Positions 34,877-44,053 of a stretch of DNA of 64,000 nucleotides are shown one piece after another (the stretch's first letter is position 1; each line of letters starts with the position of its first letter). Position numbers and translations under genes: made by a program. The notes under the pieces are model-generated. The model ran no database searches and had not been told where the DNA came from. It saw only the letters and a list, made by a program, of their open reading frames with translations. The stretch is from the NCBI RefSeq assembly GCF_004135205.1, contig NZ_CP035490.1, forward strand, positions 744,001 through 808,000, written 5' to 3'. This DNA is from Hahella sp. KA22. GTDB taxonomy: Bacteria > Pseudomonadota > Gammaproteobacteria > Pseudomonadales > Oleiphilaceae.

Positions 34877-34917
34877 GGTCGCACTGAGGCGAGATCGTTA
34901 AGCATTTTTGTCTTCCC

Positions 34918-34942
34918 ATACGAGTTTACCCTCGTATTTTTT
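34918..34942 (+). terminator. intrinsic terminator 1 after DUF1127 gene
   Basis: ATACGAG-TTTACC-CTCGTAT followed by TTTTT. It is immediately followed by a second terminator. Confidence 0.8.
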
Positions 34943-34973
34943 GCCTCCGGACGCCACGTCCGGAGGCTTTTTT
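34943..34973 (+). terminator. intrinsic terminator 2 after DUF1127 gene
   Basis: GCCTCCGGAC-GCCAC-GTCCGGAGGC followed by TTTTTT, a textbook terminator. The tandem arrangement insulates the exporter gene downstream. Confidence 0.92.
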
Positions 34974-35070
34974 ACCCTTACAGCTTTGCAAATCCCTACG
35001 CGCTAAGGTTTCTTTTAACTCGCGCATTCCGGTAGTTGCAGTTATTCCGCTTCGGCGGGGAGTCGTCATC

Positions 35071-35685
35071 ATGGAATTATTTTTCGCCGTACTGTTGTTT
35101 GCTGTTTCCACCACTGTTACCCCCGGGCCGAATAACATCATGGTGATGGCCTCCGGCGTCAATTTCGGCGTGCGCCGCACCCTGCCGCACTTCCTCGGTA
35201 TTTGTCTGGGCTTTCCCTCCATGGTCGCCGCAGTAGGTCTGGGTCTGGGAACTGTATTCGCCCAGGCGCCGGCGCTGCATATCATCGTTAAAGCGGTGGG
35301 CGTGACTTATATGTTGTATCTGGCCTGGAAAATCGCCACGACGGATACGTCCATCCGCGCCGACAAAGACGTCAAGCCTATGACTTTCTGGCAGGCGGCG
35401 GTGTTTCAATGGGTGAACCCCAAAGCCTGGATCATGGCGATTGGCGCGGTGGCGGCTTTCACTACGGTCAGTGGCGATATGAGCGCGCAGGTGGCGGTGA
35501 TCGCCCTGGCGTTTCTCTCCGTCAGCTTTCCCTGTGTCGGGGTGTGGATGCTGTGCGGCGCGATCCTGCAAAAAGTGCTGACTCAACCCAGACAACAGCG
35601 TGTGTTCAACCTGACTATGTCGTTTCTCCTGGTAGCCTCCATTATGCCGATGATCGCCGCCAACCTCAGCGACGTTCCGGTCTGA
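35071..35685 (+). CDS. LysE/RhtB family amino acid exporter
   Basis: This 204-residue inner-membrane protein has about six hydrophobic segments and the family start FAVSTTVTPGPNNIMVMASG, plus FQWVNPKAWIMAIGAV. Members export amino acids such as lysine, threonine or cysteine. It lies near the MocR regulator gene and is followed by a terminator. The substrate is unknown. Confidence 0.92.
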   Translation: MELFFAVLLFAVSTTVTPGPNNIMVMASGVNFGVRRTLPHFLGICLGFPSMVAAVGLGLGTVFAQAPALHIIVKAVGVTYMLYLAWKIATTDTSIRADKDVKPMTFWQAAVFQWVNPKAWIMAIGAVAAFTTVSGDMSAQVAVIALAFLSVSFPCVGVWMLCGAILQKVLTQPRQQRVFNLTMSFLLVASIMPMIAANLSDVPV

Positions 35686-35735
35686 CTCAGCGCGGCCATC
35701 GCGTCGCGCAACGTTTTTATCCTCAACCCCCATTT

Positions 35736-35768
35736 CTCCTGACAGTATGCTGTCAGGAGCTCTTTTTT
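35736..35768 (+). terminator. intrinsic terminator after the exporter gene
   Basis: CTCCTGACAG-TATG-CTGTCAGGAG, then CTCTTTTTT. Confidence 0.92.
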
Positions 35769-35815
35769 ATGCTGTCTCCGTGTTTTTAATATCACTTCCA
35801 TCAAGGAGACTGAGC

Positions 35816-36136
35816 ATGAGCCAGATCGTAGAGCTTGTAACTTTTAAACTATTGCCTGACGCGGACAAAGGCGCATTCGCCGCAGCCAGCGAGGGCGTCA
35901 ACGCGTTCGTTAGAGACCGCGACGGCTTCCTGTATCGCAGCCTGTGCGAGAACCCTCAGGAAAACAGCTGGACTGACATCGTGTACTGGCAAGACATGGA
36001 CGCCGCTAAACAAGCGGGGGAAATGTTCATGACGTCAGAGCTGACGCGCGGCTTTATGAGCTATATTGATCCGACTTCCGTTACAATGCGGCATCTGCAG
36101 GTGGCGAACGATTCTGGTTGTTCAACGACCGCCTGA
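35816..36136 (+). CDS. antibiotic biosynthesis monooxygenase-like/ABM-type protein
   Basis: This 106-residue protein starts at ATG 35816 (AAGGAGA 6 nt upstream). The frame extends upstream only through the terminator. MSQIVELVTFKLLPDADKGAF and GFLYRSLCENPQENSWTDIVYWQDMDAAK fit the dimeric alpha-beta barrel (ABM) fold. Such proteins bind small aromatic compounds or haem. It lies 40 bp upstream of a YafY-type regulator gene. Confidence 0.7.
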   Translation: MSQIVELVTFKLLPDADKGAFAAASEGVNAFVRDRDGFLYRSLCENPQENSWTDIVYWQDMDAAKQAGEMFMTSELTRGFMSYIDPTSVTMRHLQVANDSGCSTTA

Positions 36137-36175
36137 AAGCCGAAATTTCCTATGTCGTGAGGAATTCTTTCCCGG

Positions 36176-36913
36176 ATGCGCAGAGCTGATCGTCTTTTTC
36201 AAATCGTGACCATTCTGCGCAGCCGGCGTGGGGCCACCACCGCCAGGATTATCGCAGAGCAGTTAGAGGTGTCGGAGCGCACTATCTATCGCGATATTCA
36301 GGCGCTGATGGTGTCCGGCGTGCCTATCGAAAGCGAAGCCGGCGTGGGATATCGGTTGATGAGGGGCTTCACCTTGCCGCCGCTCAACTTTCAAGAAGAC
36401 GAACTGGAAGCGCTGCTGCTGGGAATGCGCATGGTGCAGGCCTGGAGCGATCGCGCCATGGGCCGCGCCGCCACTCACGCCTTGCAGAAGATTCTGGCGG
36501 AACTGCCCTCGCACCTGAAACGCATGGGCGAACAGACCCAGATTTATTCTCCACAATTCTTTGTCGACGCCAAAACCGCCCAGTTTGGCGAGGAGCTGCG
36601 CGCTGCCATCAGGCAAAAAACCTTGATCTGGGTGCGTTACAAACGGGTCGATGGGGTTGAAAGCGAACGCTGGCTGGAGCCGTTAGGCATGTTTTTCTGG
36701 GGGCGCACCTGGACCCTGGTCGCCTGGTGTCGTCTCAGGAAGGAATATCGCGAGTTTCGACTGGACCGTCTGCTGGAGCTCAGGGCCGCGCAAGAGACGT
36801 TCGAGACCCAAAAAGACAAATGTTTAGATCATTACCTGGATCGTGTAACCTCGCTGTATAACGAATACTTTCAGGAACATTCCAGAACAGATCAGCCCAA
36901 TCCCAATGAGTGA
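36176..36913 (+). CDS. YafY-type regulator (HTH_11 + WYL)
   Basis: This 245-residue regulator has an N-terminal HTH_11 domain (RRGATTARIIAEQLEVSERTIYRDIQALMVSGVPIESEAG). The C-terminal WYL domain has IWVRYKRVDG and WTLVAWCRLRKEYREFRLDRL. WYL domains bind ligands, often nucleic-acid related. It overlaps the next gene by 8 bp. The preceding ABM-type gene may be its target. Confidence 0.9.
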   Translation: MRRADRLFQIVTILRSRRGATTARIIAEQLEVSERTIYRDIQALMVSGVPIESEAGVGYRLMRGFTLPPLNFQEDELEALLLGMRMVQAWSDRAMGRAATHALQKILAELPSHLKRMGEQTQIYSPQFFVDAKTAQFGEELRAAIRQKTLIWVRYKRVDGVESERWLEPLGMFFWGRTWTLVAWCRLRKEYREFRLDRLLELRAAQETFETQKDKCLDHYLDRVTSLYNEYFQEHSRTDQPNPNE

Positions 36914-37322
36914 CGCCCCTTCCTCAGGCGTAATCGGCGATTTTCCCGGCAAACGCTGGTTGAAGATAGCGCTGCGTACGCTGCATATTCTCAGCGTCGC
37001 CGGCGTGTGCGGCGGCATCTGGTTCGGCCATGGACAGGAAGAATGGCGGGGCTTCTGGATGTTCGCCCTGGCCAGCGGCCTGGCGATGCTGCTCCTCGAT
37101 TTGCTTTCCAACTGGCTATGGCTGGTGCAGGTTCGCGGCGCAGTGATTCTCTCCAAATTCGTGCTGTTCTCTATGCTGGGCGTGTATCCCTCTGCGGATC
37201 GCTGGCTGCTGACTGCGATCATCGTGGCTTCCGTGGTAATTTCCCATGCCCCGGGTTCAATTAGATACTATTCTTTATTACATCGGCGCGTGATGCGTTC
37301 ACTCTCGGATATGAAAGGATGA
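36906..37322 (+). CDS. integral membrane protein, unknown
   Basis: This 138-residue protein has four hydrophobic segments (about 22-43, 49-70, 77-95, 98-118). It starts inside the end of the regulator gene (8-bp overlap) and ends 3 bp before the methyltransferase gene, so it belongs to the same operon. I do not recognise the family. Confidence 0.7.
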   Translation: MSDAPSSGVIGDFPGKRWLKIALRTLHILSVAGVCGGIWFGHGQEEWRGFWMFALASGLAMLLLDLLSNWLWLVQVRGAVILSKFVLFSMLGVYPSADRWLLTAIIVASVVISHAPGSIRYYSLLHRRVMRSLSDMKG

Positions 37323-37325
37323 CAG

Positions 37326-37895
37326 ATGTATTGTCATGATGAAGAACCGTCGCCTTTACTGGTCAGTTGGCAAGATGCGTTTCGTGACGCGCCGGTAGCG
37401 CCGGTGCTTGATCTTGCCTGCGGACATGGCCGTAATGGGTTGTGGCTGGCGCGCCGGGGGCGGGACGTGGTCTTCGCCGACCGGGACGCTGAAGCGCTGG
37501 ACGGCATCGCCGAGGTGTTGTCGCAGGAAGGGCTGCCGGGACGTATCTGGTGCATCGACCTGGAGACGCGCCTGCCGGACCTGGACGACGATAGTTTTTC
37601 CGCGATTCTGGTGTTCCGCTACCTGCATCGTCCGCTGTTTCCCTTGTTGAGACGCGCACTGGCCCCTGGCGGCTATCTCTTCTACGAAACGTTTACATGG
37701 GAGCAGCCGCAGTACGGCCGCCCCTCCAATCCTGACTTTCTATTGCAGCCCGGCGAATTGCGACGTGAGTTCGGCGCCTGGGATGAAGTGCATTATTTCG
37801 AGGGCGTAGACCCTGAGAAACCGCAGGCGATTTCTCAATGGGTCGGACAAAAGCCCCGCCTCGCCATAGCGGAATTACCGCCATTGCCAGCTTGA
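37326..37895 (+). CDS. class I SAM-dependent methyltransferase
   Basis: This 189-residue protein has motif I VLDLACGHGRNGLWLA (res 28-43), followed by VVFADRD and DDDSFSAILVFRYLHRPLFPLL. The sequence resembles the TehB/small-molecule methyltransferase group, but the substrate cannot be told. Its 3' end overlaps the convergent LruC-domain gene by 21 bp. Confidence 0.85.
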   Translation: MYCHDEEPSPLLVSWQDAFRDAPVAPVLDLACGHGRNGLWLARRGRDVVFADRDAEALDGIAEVLSQEGLPGRIWCIDLETRLPDLDDDSFSAILVFRYLHRPLFPLLRRALAPGGYLFYETFTWEQPQYGRPSNPDFLLQPGELRREFGAWDEVHYFEGVDPEKPQAISQWVGQKPRLAIAELPPLPA

Positions 37896-39320
37896 GCGCG
37901 GGATAGTCATTACCTGAGCGGGATTTTTGTTGGCGTGCCAATCCAGCGCGGCGGCGCCATCGGACTCGATATAGTCAACCAGATCCGTATAGGCCAATCC
38001 CATGTCGGTGCGCTCCGTGGGGGGCGACCAAGTGTCCGGTAGGATCAGGCCGAAGGGGTAGCCCTGATCGTTCACGAAATCCATGCCGGCGTAGACGGTC
38101 TGGAAGTTAGGACGCACATAAAGATAGGGCCGGAAGGCGCCGGGAGATAATGTCTCCATGGGTGTATCCAATGCAATCGTGAAGGTGAAGCCTGGCCCTT
38201 GAATGATGGGTTGCGCCGGTTCGGTATTGATAAACTGCGCGCCAGCGATGGGGCTCCATAAGCTCTTTATCGCGGTGAACAAAGCCAGGTCAGTCTGGCC
38301 GGACACCGTCGTTGTAAGACTTTCCGCCTCTATCGCTACGCCTGTATCGGGGGATAGCACTTGTGTCGTGGCGGCGCCGCTGATAGCTCCCAAATTGAAA
38401 GACAGTCCCCAATCCAGGTCATACTCCGCGCCTTTGGCGATCAGAAAACCTTCGCCAAATATTTGCACCGCTTTGCCGTATTTGTTGAAACCCGCATTGA
38501 CGCGAAAAGCGACCACCAAATCATTGAAGTCATAGTCGCCCCGGTCTGGATAACAATCCTCAAAGGCGACGATGTAGTACTGGCTGGCGCTGGGAAAGTA
38601 TTGCGCGCTCGCCATCGTCAGGTCGGAATCTCCAGGCCTGATCACTAACGGCGCTTCCAGCCAGCCCGCCTGCAATTGATCCAGAAATGCAGCGTCTTCG
38701 GCGGAGAGGATGGCGATGTCTTCATATCCATTGGAGTAATCGTAGAAGGCTTCGGGGTCGCCCAGTTGCACTTGCGTATCCATGAATTGGATATTGAGTG
38801 TGACCGAGGTCGCCCCGGTCAGATCAAGATCGACGGGGACATAAACGGTGGCGTCGAAGTCCGAACCATAGATATCGCTGTCGGTATTGGGGGTAATGCG
38901 GCTGGACCCGGTGTCGCCAATCAGGGTGTAGCGCAACTGTCGCTGCTGCTCGCCTTTAGGGGCGAGCATAGTTTGGCTCTGGCTCCAGAAGTCAGTGAAG
39001 ACATGAGTGACGCCGGCAGTTTCGACGATCAGTTCCAGACTGTTGATGGCGACGCCCTGGGATGACGCTTTTTCGGCGCCGTTAGCGGCTTCGTTGACGT
39101 CGATGGCGAAGACCAGGCGGCCGTCATTATCCTGGCGGAACGCCTCCAGCTCGGCGCTGGTCAGGTCTGGCTGGCTGCCAGCGACGTCCATGACGTTAAT
39201 ATTGCCTACTCCCCGTGATTCAATCACATCATTCAGGCGTTTGGAGACGGTGGTTGCTGAGACCGACGCGTGAATCGCCAACAGCGACAGGCATAAAGCA
39301 AGGCGGTTGTAACCTCTCAT
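37875..39320 (-). CDS. LruC domain-containing secreted protein
   Basis: This 481-residue exported protein has a signal peptide of about 22 residues (ending SVSA). The LruC/DUF4842 core includes IVAFEDCYPDRGDYDFNDLVVAFRVN, the usual acidic calcium-binding-like motif. The C-terminal part has LYVRPNFQTVYAGMDFVNDQGYPFGLILPD. It overlaps by 4 bp with the upstream lipoprotein gene. These proteins are surface or outer-membrane associated, with no known activity. Confidence 0.82.
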   Translation of the reverse strand: MRGYNRLALCLSLLAIHASVSATTVSKRLNDVIESRGVGNINVMDVAGSQPDLTSAELEAFRQDNDGRLVFAIDVNEAANGAEKASSQGVAINSLELIVETAGVTHVFTDFWSQSQTMLAPKGEQQRQLRYTLIGDTGSSRITPNTDSDIYGSDFDATVYVPVDLDLTGATSVTLNIQFMDTQVQLGDPEAFYDYSNGYEDIAILSAEDAAFLDQLQAGWLEAPLVIRPGDSDLTMASAQYFPSASQYYIVAFEDCYPDRGDYDFNDLVVAFRVNAGFNKYGKAVQIFGEGFLIAKGAEYDLDWGLSFNLGAISGAATTQVLSPDTGVAIEAESLTTTVSGQTDLALFTAIKSLWSPIAGAQFINTEPAQPIIQGPGFTFTIALDTPMETLSPGAFRPYLYVRPNFQTVYAGMDFVNDQGYPFGLILPDTWSPPTERTDMGLAYTDLVDYIESDGAAALDWHANKNPAQVMTIPRSSWQWR

Positions 39321-39757
39321 AGCGCAATTTCTCCTGTCACAGAGGGAACGGCTCCGCTGTCGCCAAAGAGGTCGTAATGCAGCTGACGTTGGCCTTGTAG
39401 CAGACTGACTTCCAAGCGGTATTCGTAGAGCAGCCCATTCTGCACCGGGATAATTTCTCCCAGAAAAAGCGGCGCGCCGGGGTCATCGTAGAGCTTCAGA
39501 AACAAGCGGGATTCGACGAGCAACGAGTCGGGAATGGTGACGACCGCCAGTTTGTTAACGTAAGCGTCCAGTGAGATCCGGTTGTCGTTGAGGGTCGCTG
39601 AAAGAGTGGAGGATGCGCTGGAGTCCGTCGTCTGCGGAGCAGGGGCGCTGTCAGTCGTAGTCGAACCGCTGGCGCCGCCTCCACCGCCGCATCCCTGCAT
39701 AAACAAGGATGAGATCGTCAGCGTCAAAGTAAGCGCTGTAAGTCGGGCATGAGTCAT
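39317..39757 (-). CDS. small putative lipoprotein
   Basis: This 146-residue protein starts at ATG 39757 (GGAG 9 nt upstream). It has a signal sequence ending in a lipobox-like FMQGC, followed by a glycine run and a serine/threonine-rich linker. The rest is a beta-rich domain without recognised family. It is translationally coupled (ATGA) to the LruC-domain gene, so the two products probably act together at the cell envelope. Confidence 0.7.
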   Translation of the reverse strand: MTHARLTALTLTLTISSLFMQGCGGGGGASGSTTTDSAPAPQTTDSSASSTLSATLNDNRISLDAYVNKLAVVTIPDSLLVESRLFLKLYDDPGAPLFLGEIIPVQNGLLYEYRLEVSLLQGQRQLHYDLFGDSGAVPSVTGEIAL

Positions 39758-39903
39758 AAAGGTTTGCTCCATTAAAGTTTTATCGATAATGGGCAAGACT
39801 CAGGCCATTAATAAGCTCCTTCTAAAACAGATACTTATAATATTGCGTCAGACTCGTCGCGCATTGCGCAAAGCACTTTGAAACGCGTATGTGCAAGCTG
39901 CAA

Positions 39904-41325
39904 TCAGACGCTGCGCAGCAATACAGAGCCATCCACCCGGCTCCAGAATCCTGCTTTATCCGGGTGCGCGCGACGCAGCTCCGCCAGAAACGCGCCGTGG
40001 TCAGGCGCAGTTTTATAGTCCGGCGCCGCGGCGTCCAGCTCCGCCAGCTCTTTCATGTAATCGGCGGCGTAAGCGTAAGCCTTGGCGTAACTGCGATTGA
40101 GAATATCCTCCAGCAGGGCGCGATAGCAAAGAATGGCGCCCAGACCAATACGGTGCTCTTTGAATCGCTCCGCTAACGCCAGCAGGTCGCCATGGTAATA
40201 CTGCTGTAGCGCTGCGCCTTGTTGTTGCAACAGCGCCAGCGCTCTTTGCGGCTGTTGCAGTTCCAACAACAAGCTGGCCGCCAATGCGCCGTCGCCGGCC
40301 TGCTCCGCGCTTTGAATGGCGTCGTCGATAATGTCTTCACGCTCCTCGCGCGGAGCCAGTTGCAGCAGCGCCTGCAAATGTTCTGGCGTCGGCTCCAGGT
40401 TGAACAGGCGTTGCAGAGCCTCGCGCTTGTTGACGCGATCCCCGAGTTGTTCATAAGCCTGTAGACGTATTTTCAGCAGGTCCGGATTCTCTGCCTCTGG
40501 TGTGTCCAGACAGGCCAGCGCTTTGTCCGGCTCGGACGCTTTCAAATAATTTTCCGCCAGCTCGATCTTCAAGAAATCGCTCAGTTCGGGATAGGCCAGC
40601 TTTACCGCCTGGGCGTACAGGTCCGGGTCGTTCATCGCCTGAGCTGTTCCCTGTAATCCGGCCAAGGCTTCGCGAAAGTAATCGTCCTGGGGCGCCAGTC
40701 CTTTTTTCACCGCCTGACGCAGCTGGCGCTCATAACGCCAGGCCAGTTGACTCAACTCGCTGTCAGTAAAGCAGGCTTTGTCTGAGGCCAATAAACCAAG
40801 CAAGAGATTACAGGCGTCCTTATTGCGCCATTCGGCGAAACGGCTTAACCAATAGCCTTCAGGAAAGCGCTGACGCCGCCGCGCTGACGCAATGGCTCTG
40901 GCCATCATGGCGACCGCTTCGCGATAAACGTCGCTGATGGCGCCGGCGGAGTCGTCGCTGCGCACAAATACTTTTTCGTGAGTGGTGATGAACTCCGCCA
41001 GTATGTCGCAGGCCTGTAACGGATATTCCTCCATCAGGCTCGCATCGATATCCTGCAGCAATTGCTGTAACTGCGCCGCATAACCAAAGGTTTCGCCATA
41101 GCGGATAAACTGCCGACTTTGTCCAATCGTCTGGATACGCTCGCTCAGGTTGGCGGACAACGCGGCGGGAGAGCGCCGGAGCAGGAACAAGTCAATAAAG
41201 GCGTCCACCTCTTCATGTCTGCCGTGCAACTCCAGCAATAACTGAGTCAGCTCGCTTTTGCTCAGCTTTTTGAGGCGGCGCTGAAGATCGCGGGAATTAT
41301 TAAGATCCTGAGAGTCGGAGGACAT
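39904..41325 (-). CDS. alpha-helical repeat protein (DUF6880-like)
   Basis: This 473-residue, all-helical cytoplasmic protein has TPR-like repeats through the middle (AENYLKASEPDKALACLD, ALQRLFNLEPTPEHLQALL, LLELQQPQRALALLQQQGAAL). The N terminus (LSKSELTQLLLELHGRHEEV) resembles that of DUF6880 proteins. Function unknown; probably a scaffold. It is monocistronic and divergent from the DUF924 gene. Confidence 0.7.
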   Translation of the reverse strand: MSSDSQDLNNSRDLQRRLKKLSKSELTQLLLELHGRHEEVDAFIDLFLLRRSPAALSANLSERIQTIGQSRQFIRYGETFGYAAQLQQLLQDIDASLMEEYPLQACDILAEFITTHEKVFVRSDDSAGAISDVYREAVAMMARAIASARRRQRFPEGYWLSRFAEWRNKDACNLLLGLLASDKACFTDSELSQLAWRYERQLRQAVKKGLAPQDDYFREALAGLQGTAQAMNDPDLYAQAVKLAYPELSDFLKIELAENYLKASEPDKALACLDTPEAENPDLLKIRLQAYEQLGDRVNKREALQRLFNLEPTPEHLQALLQLAPREEREDIIDDAIQSAEQAGDGALAASLLLELQQPQRALALLQQQGAALQQYYHGDLLALAERFKEHRIGLGAILCYRALLEDILNRSYAKAYAYAADYMKELAELDAAAPDYKTAPDHGAFLAELRRAHPDKAGFWSRVDGSVLLRSV

Positions 41326-41442
41326 GAGACACCTTTGCTTGCAGGACCCCTGACGAGTTGCGTCACAGGCGTCCGATTAGTGGCGATGACGGTCAGCGTG
41401 TAAACTGCCTTATGTGATTAATTTTAGACAAACTGCAGAGGG

Positions 41443-42024
41443 ATGGACATGACGAAAGAGTCAGGTTTGCAAAATGCGCTGTCGCTGACCGCCGATGAGG
41501 TGCTGCGATTCTGGTTTGAAGAATTGAGCCCCGCGGACTGGTTTCGCAAAAGCGACGAGCTGGATCGACGCATCGCGGAACGCTTCGGCGCGTTACTGAC
41601 TGCGGCAAGATCAGGGGAACTGGCGCATTGGCGCGACGAGCCTCGTGGACGCCTGGCGGAAGTGATCGTACTGGACCAGTTTTCCCGCAATATCTATCGC
41701 GATCAGGCTGAATCCTTCGCGGCGGACAATATGGCGCTGGCGCTGGCCCAGGAAGCTGTGCGAGCAGGGGCGGACAGGGAACTGCGGCAAGAAGAGAAAA
41801 GTTTTCTGTACATGCCTTACATGCATAGCGAATCCGCTGTGGTCCATGAACAGGCTGTGCGCTTGTTCAGCCAGCCTGGACTGGAGAACAACCTGGATTT
41901 TGAGCACAAGCACTTGGCGATTATCAAACGTTTTGGTCGTTATCCCCATCGCAACGGGATTTTGGGGCGTGAATCCACGCAGGAAGAGCTGACGTTTTTA
42001 AAGGAGCCTGGATCAGGCTTCTGA
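41443..42024 (+). CDS. DUF924 family protein
   Basis: This 193-residue protein has family features: VLRFWFEELSPADWFRKSDELDRRIAERFG, LDQFSRNIYRDQAESFAAD, YMPYMHSE and HLAIIKRFGRYPHRNGILGRESTQEE. The fold is TPR-like and no biochemical role is established. Confidence 0.9.
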   Translation: MDMTKESGLQNALSLTADEVLRFWFEELSPADWFRKSDELDRRIAERFGALLTAARSGELAHWRDEPRGRLAEVIVLDQFSRNIYRDQAESFAADNMALALAQEAVRAGADRELRQEEKSFLYMPYMHSESAVVHEQAVRLFSQPGLENNLDFEHKHLAIIKRFGRYPHRNGILGRESTQEELTFLKEPGSGF

Positions 42025-42033
42025 GCCGCATGC

Positions 42034-42056
42034 GCCGTTTGCTCAGGGCAAACGGC
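42034..42056. other. perfect hairpin at the 3' ends of converging genes
   Basis: GCCGTTTGC-TCAGG-GCAAACGGC, a 9-bp stem spanning the stop codon of the GH13 gene at 42043. There is no T-run on either strand, so it is likely a 3'-end stabiliser or weak terminator for both genes. Confidence 0.45.
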
Positions 42057-43725
42057 CAAAGAACGCTTCGTAGGGCGGTAGATATATCCGATTGTCCCGC
42101 AGCTCACCGGCGAAGCCATGACCGCTCAACGCTTCTGGTGGTTGCGGCAGGTTAAGCTCAATTTCCGCTGGCTCGTAAGATACGTTGAAGGCGGCCAACA
42201 ACCGCGCTCCTTTATGTTTGCGCAGCAACAGCAATACCGACGCGTCTGCGTGAATGATCGACATAGAGCCCAATAGTATTTCCGGCTGCTCTTCACGCCA
42301 CTGAATGAATCGCTGTACGCGACGCAAGACGGACTCAGGGTCTCTTTGCTGCACATTAATGGCGTGGGACAAGTGACGCGGATCTATGGGCAACCAGGGC
42401 TTATGGGTGGAGAAACCCGCGTGGGGCAGGTTGTCATCCCAGGGGAGCGGCGTACGACAGCCGTCGCGTCCCATGTACTGCGGCCAGGACAGTTTGCCGT
42501 AAGGGTCGCACAGGTTATCGAAAGGAATATAGGCTTCCTCCAGACCCAGCTCGTCACCTTGAAACAGGACTGGCGTTCCCCTTAGCGACAGATGCAGAGC
42601 CAGCACTATGGCGGCCAGACGGGGCGCGTCATGATCGCCTTCCCAGCGTGACACCAAGCGGGCGACGTCATGGTTGTTCAGCATCCAATAAGGCCAGACC
42701 TGATCGCAGTTCTCCTCGAAGGTTCGCACCACGTCCACCAGACCGGGCAGATTGCAGACGCTGGGCAGGGCTTCGTAAATATTGGCCATCTGCAGGCCTT
42801 CCTGCGAGCCGCTGTAAATGTTCAGCATTTCAAAGGTGGCGCTGCTGGTGACGCTGCCCAGCAAAGCGGCTTCATAACGATCACACAGGCGGCGAATGCG
42901 GGCCAGCGTCGGCAGGGTTTCGGGTCGGTTCTGGTTATAGATCTGCAACTGGTATTCAAACGGGTTGATCAGCGCTTCTTCGGGAATCGCCGCCATATTG
43001 CGCCGCGCCGGGTTATTGCGCAGCTTTTTGTCATGGGTATACAGATTCGGGCAGTCCAGACGGAAGCCGGCGACGCCGCGCTCCAGCCAGAACTGCAGAA
43101 TATTGAGCACTTCAGCGATGACTTCGCTGTTATGGAAATTGAGGTCCGCCTGCCGGCTGGTGGCGTTATGCAGATAGTATTGGCCGCGGGTGGAGCTCCA
43201 GGACCAGGCCGGGTGGCCAAAGGTGGTCTGCCAGTTGTTAGGCGCTGTGCCGTCCGCCTGAGCGTCCGCCCAGACATACCAGTCCGCTTTCGGGTTGTTG
43301 CGATCCTGTTTGCTTTCCAGGAACCAGGGATGCTGCACGGAAGTGTGGCTGATGACGATGTCGAGCAGCACTCGCAGGCCGCGTATATTCGCTTCGCGGA
43401 TCAACGCATCGAAATCGTCCAGATCGCCGAACGCAGGGTCGAGGCTGTAGTAGTCGCTGACATCAAAACCGAAGTCGCTCATGGGCGAAGTAAACACCGG
43501 CGTCAGCGCAATGGCGGCGACGCCCAGTTCGACGAAATAGTCCAGTTTTGCGGTCAGGCCTTTGATATCGCCGACGCCATCATTATTGGCGTCGAAAAAG
43601 CTGCGCACATTGACCTGATAAATAACGCCGTATTTCCACCAGTCATCCTGTGTGCTTTCAGGTCGTTGCGTCTGTGGCCGCTGATTGTTCCGCTGTCCCG
43701 GGAGTTGCGGATCGGATGATTTCAT
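42043..43725 (-). CDS. GH13 alpha-glucosidase-like protein lacking the acid/base glutamate
   Basis: This 560-residue (beta/alpha)8 protein is related to the alpha-glucosidase at 47734-49356 (PMxDFGxDVSDY, SLRG, GRDGCRTP, YEAFFG). The nucleophile D224 (GFRLDCPN) and the third aspartate D353 (NNHDVARL) are kept. The region III glutamate is replaced: LLGSVTS places S291 where the paralogue has E272 (VGEIGAD). Ordinary hydrolysis should be lost. It has no signal peptide and a proline/glutamine-rich N-terminal tail. It is divergent from the agl operon and may act as a sugar sensor or binding protein. Confidence 0.85.
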   Translation of the reverse strand: MKSSDPQLPGQRNNQRPQTQRPESTQDDWWKYGVIYQVNVRSFFDANNDGVGDIKGLTAKLDYFVELGVAAIALTPVFTSPMSDFGFDVSDYYSLDPAFGDLDDFDALIREANIRGLRVLLDIVISHTSVQHPWFLESKQDRNNPKADWYVWADAQADGTAPNNWQTTFGHPAWSWSSTRGQYYLHNATSRQADLNFHNSEVIAEVLNILQFWLERGVAGFRLDCPNLYTHDKKLRNNPARRNMAAIPEEALINPFEYQLQIYNQNRPETLPTLARIRRLCDRYEAALLGSVTSSATFEMLNIYSGSQEGLQMANIYEALPSVCNLPGLVDVVRTFEENCDQVWPYWMLNNHDVARLVSRWEGDHDAPRLAAIVLALHLSLRGTPVLFQGDELGLEEAYIPFDNLCDPYGKLSWPQYMGRDGCRTPLPWDDNLPHAGFSTHKPWLPIDPRHLSHAINVQQRDPESVLRRVQRFIQWREEQPEILLGSMSIIHADASVLLLLRKHKGARLLAAFNVSYEPAEIELNLPQPPEALSGHGFAGELRDNRIYLPPYEAFFGRLP

Positions 43726-44053
43726 AAAGCGCTCGCGTTGCCGGATTCCTGGCGCCGAATTTTACTGTTCGGATTATATGTCTGACGCCCGTAGCGCCCA
43801 GTGTACGTGCGCGACAGAGGCTTGTCCACGTAACCCCGCGGCATGGAAATTTGGGCTATGTAAAAGCCGGCTCTTGTCTTGATGACAAGTTTTTGTTAAC
43901 TTCGACCCTCACAGGTGTTGATATACGCCTGCCGCCCACACAGGCAAAGTCGAGTACGACATTATCTGCAAATCTATCAGTGTTATAGGTTTAGTGACTC
44001 ATGAGACAAGATGTGAGTGGGCCGCGTCATTGCCGTTGTAGCGAGACATTGCT
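43726..44053. other. intergenic region with a terminator-like hairpin
   Basis: This 328-bp gap between the GH13 gene and the small ORF at 44054 contains the CTTGTC hairpin at 43873. I see no convincing gene. Confidence 0.3.
43873..43894 (+). terminator. terminator-like hairpin
   Basis: CTTGTC-TTGAT-GACAAG followed by TTTTT on the plus strand. No plus-strand gene lies directly upstream, so it may end antisense or short leader transcripts. Confidence 0.4.
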
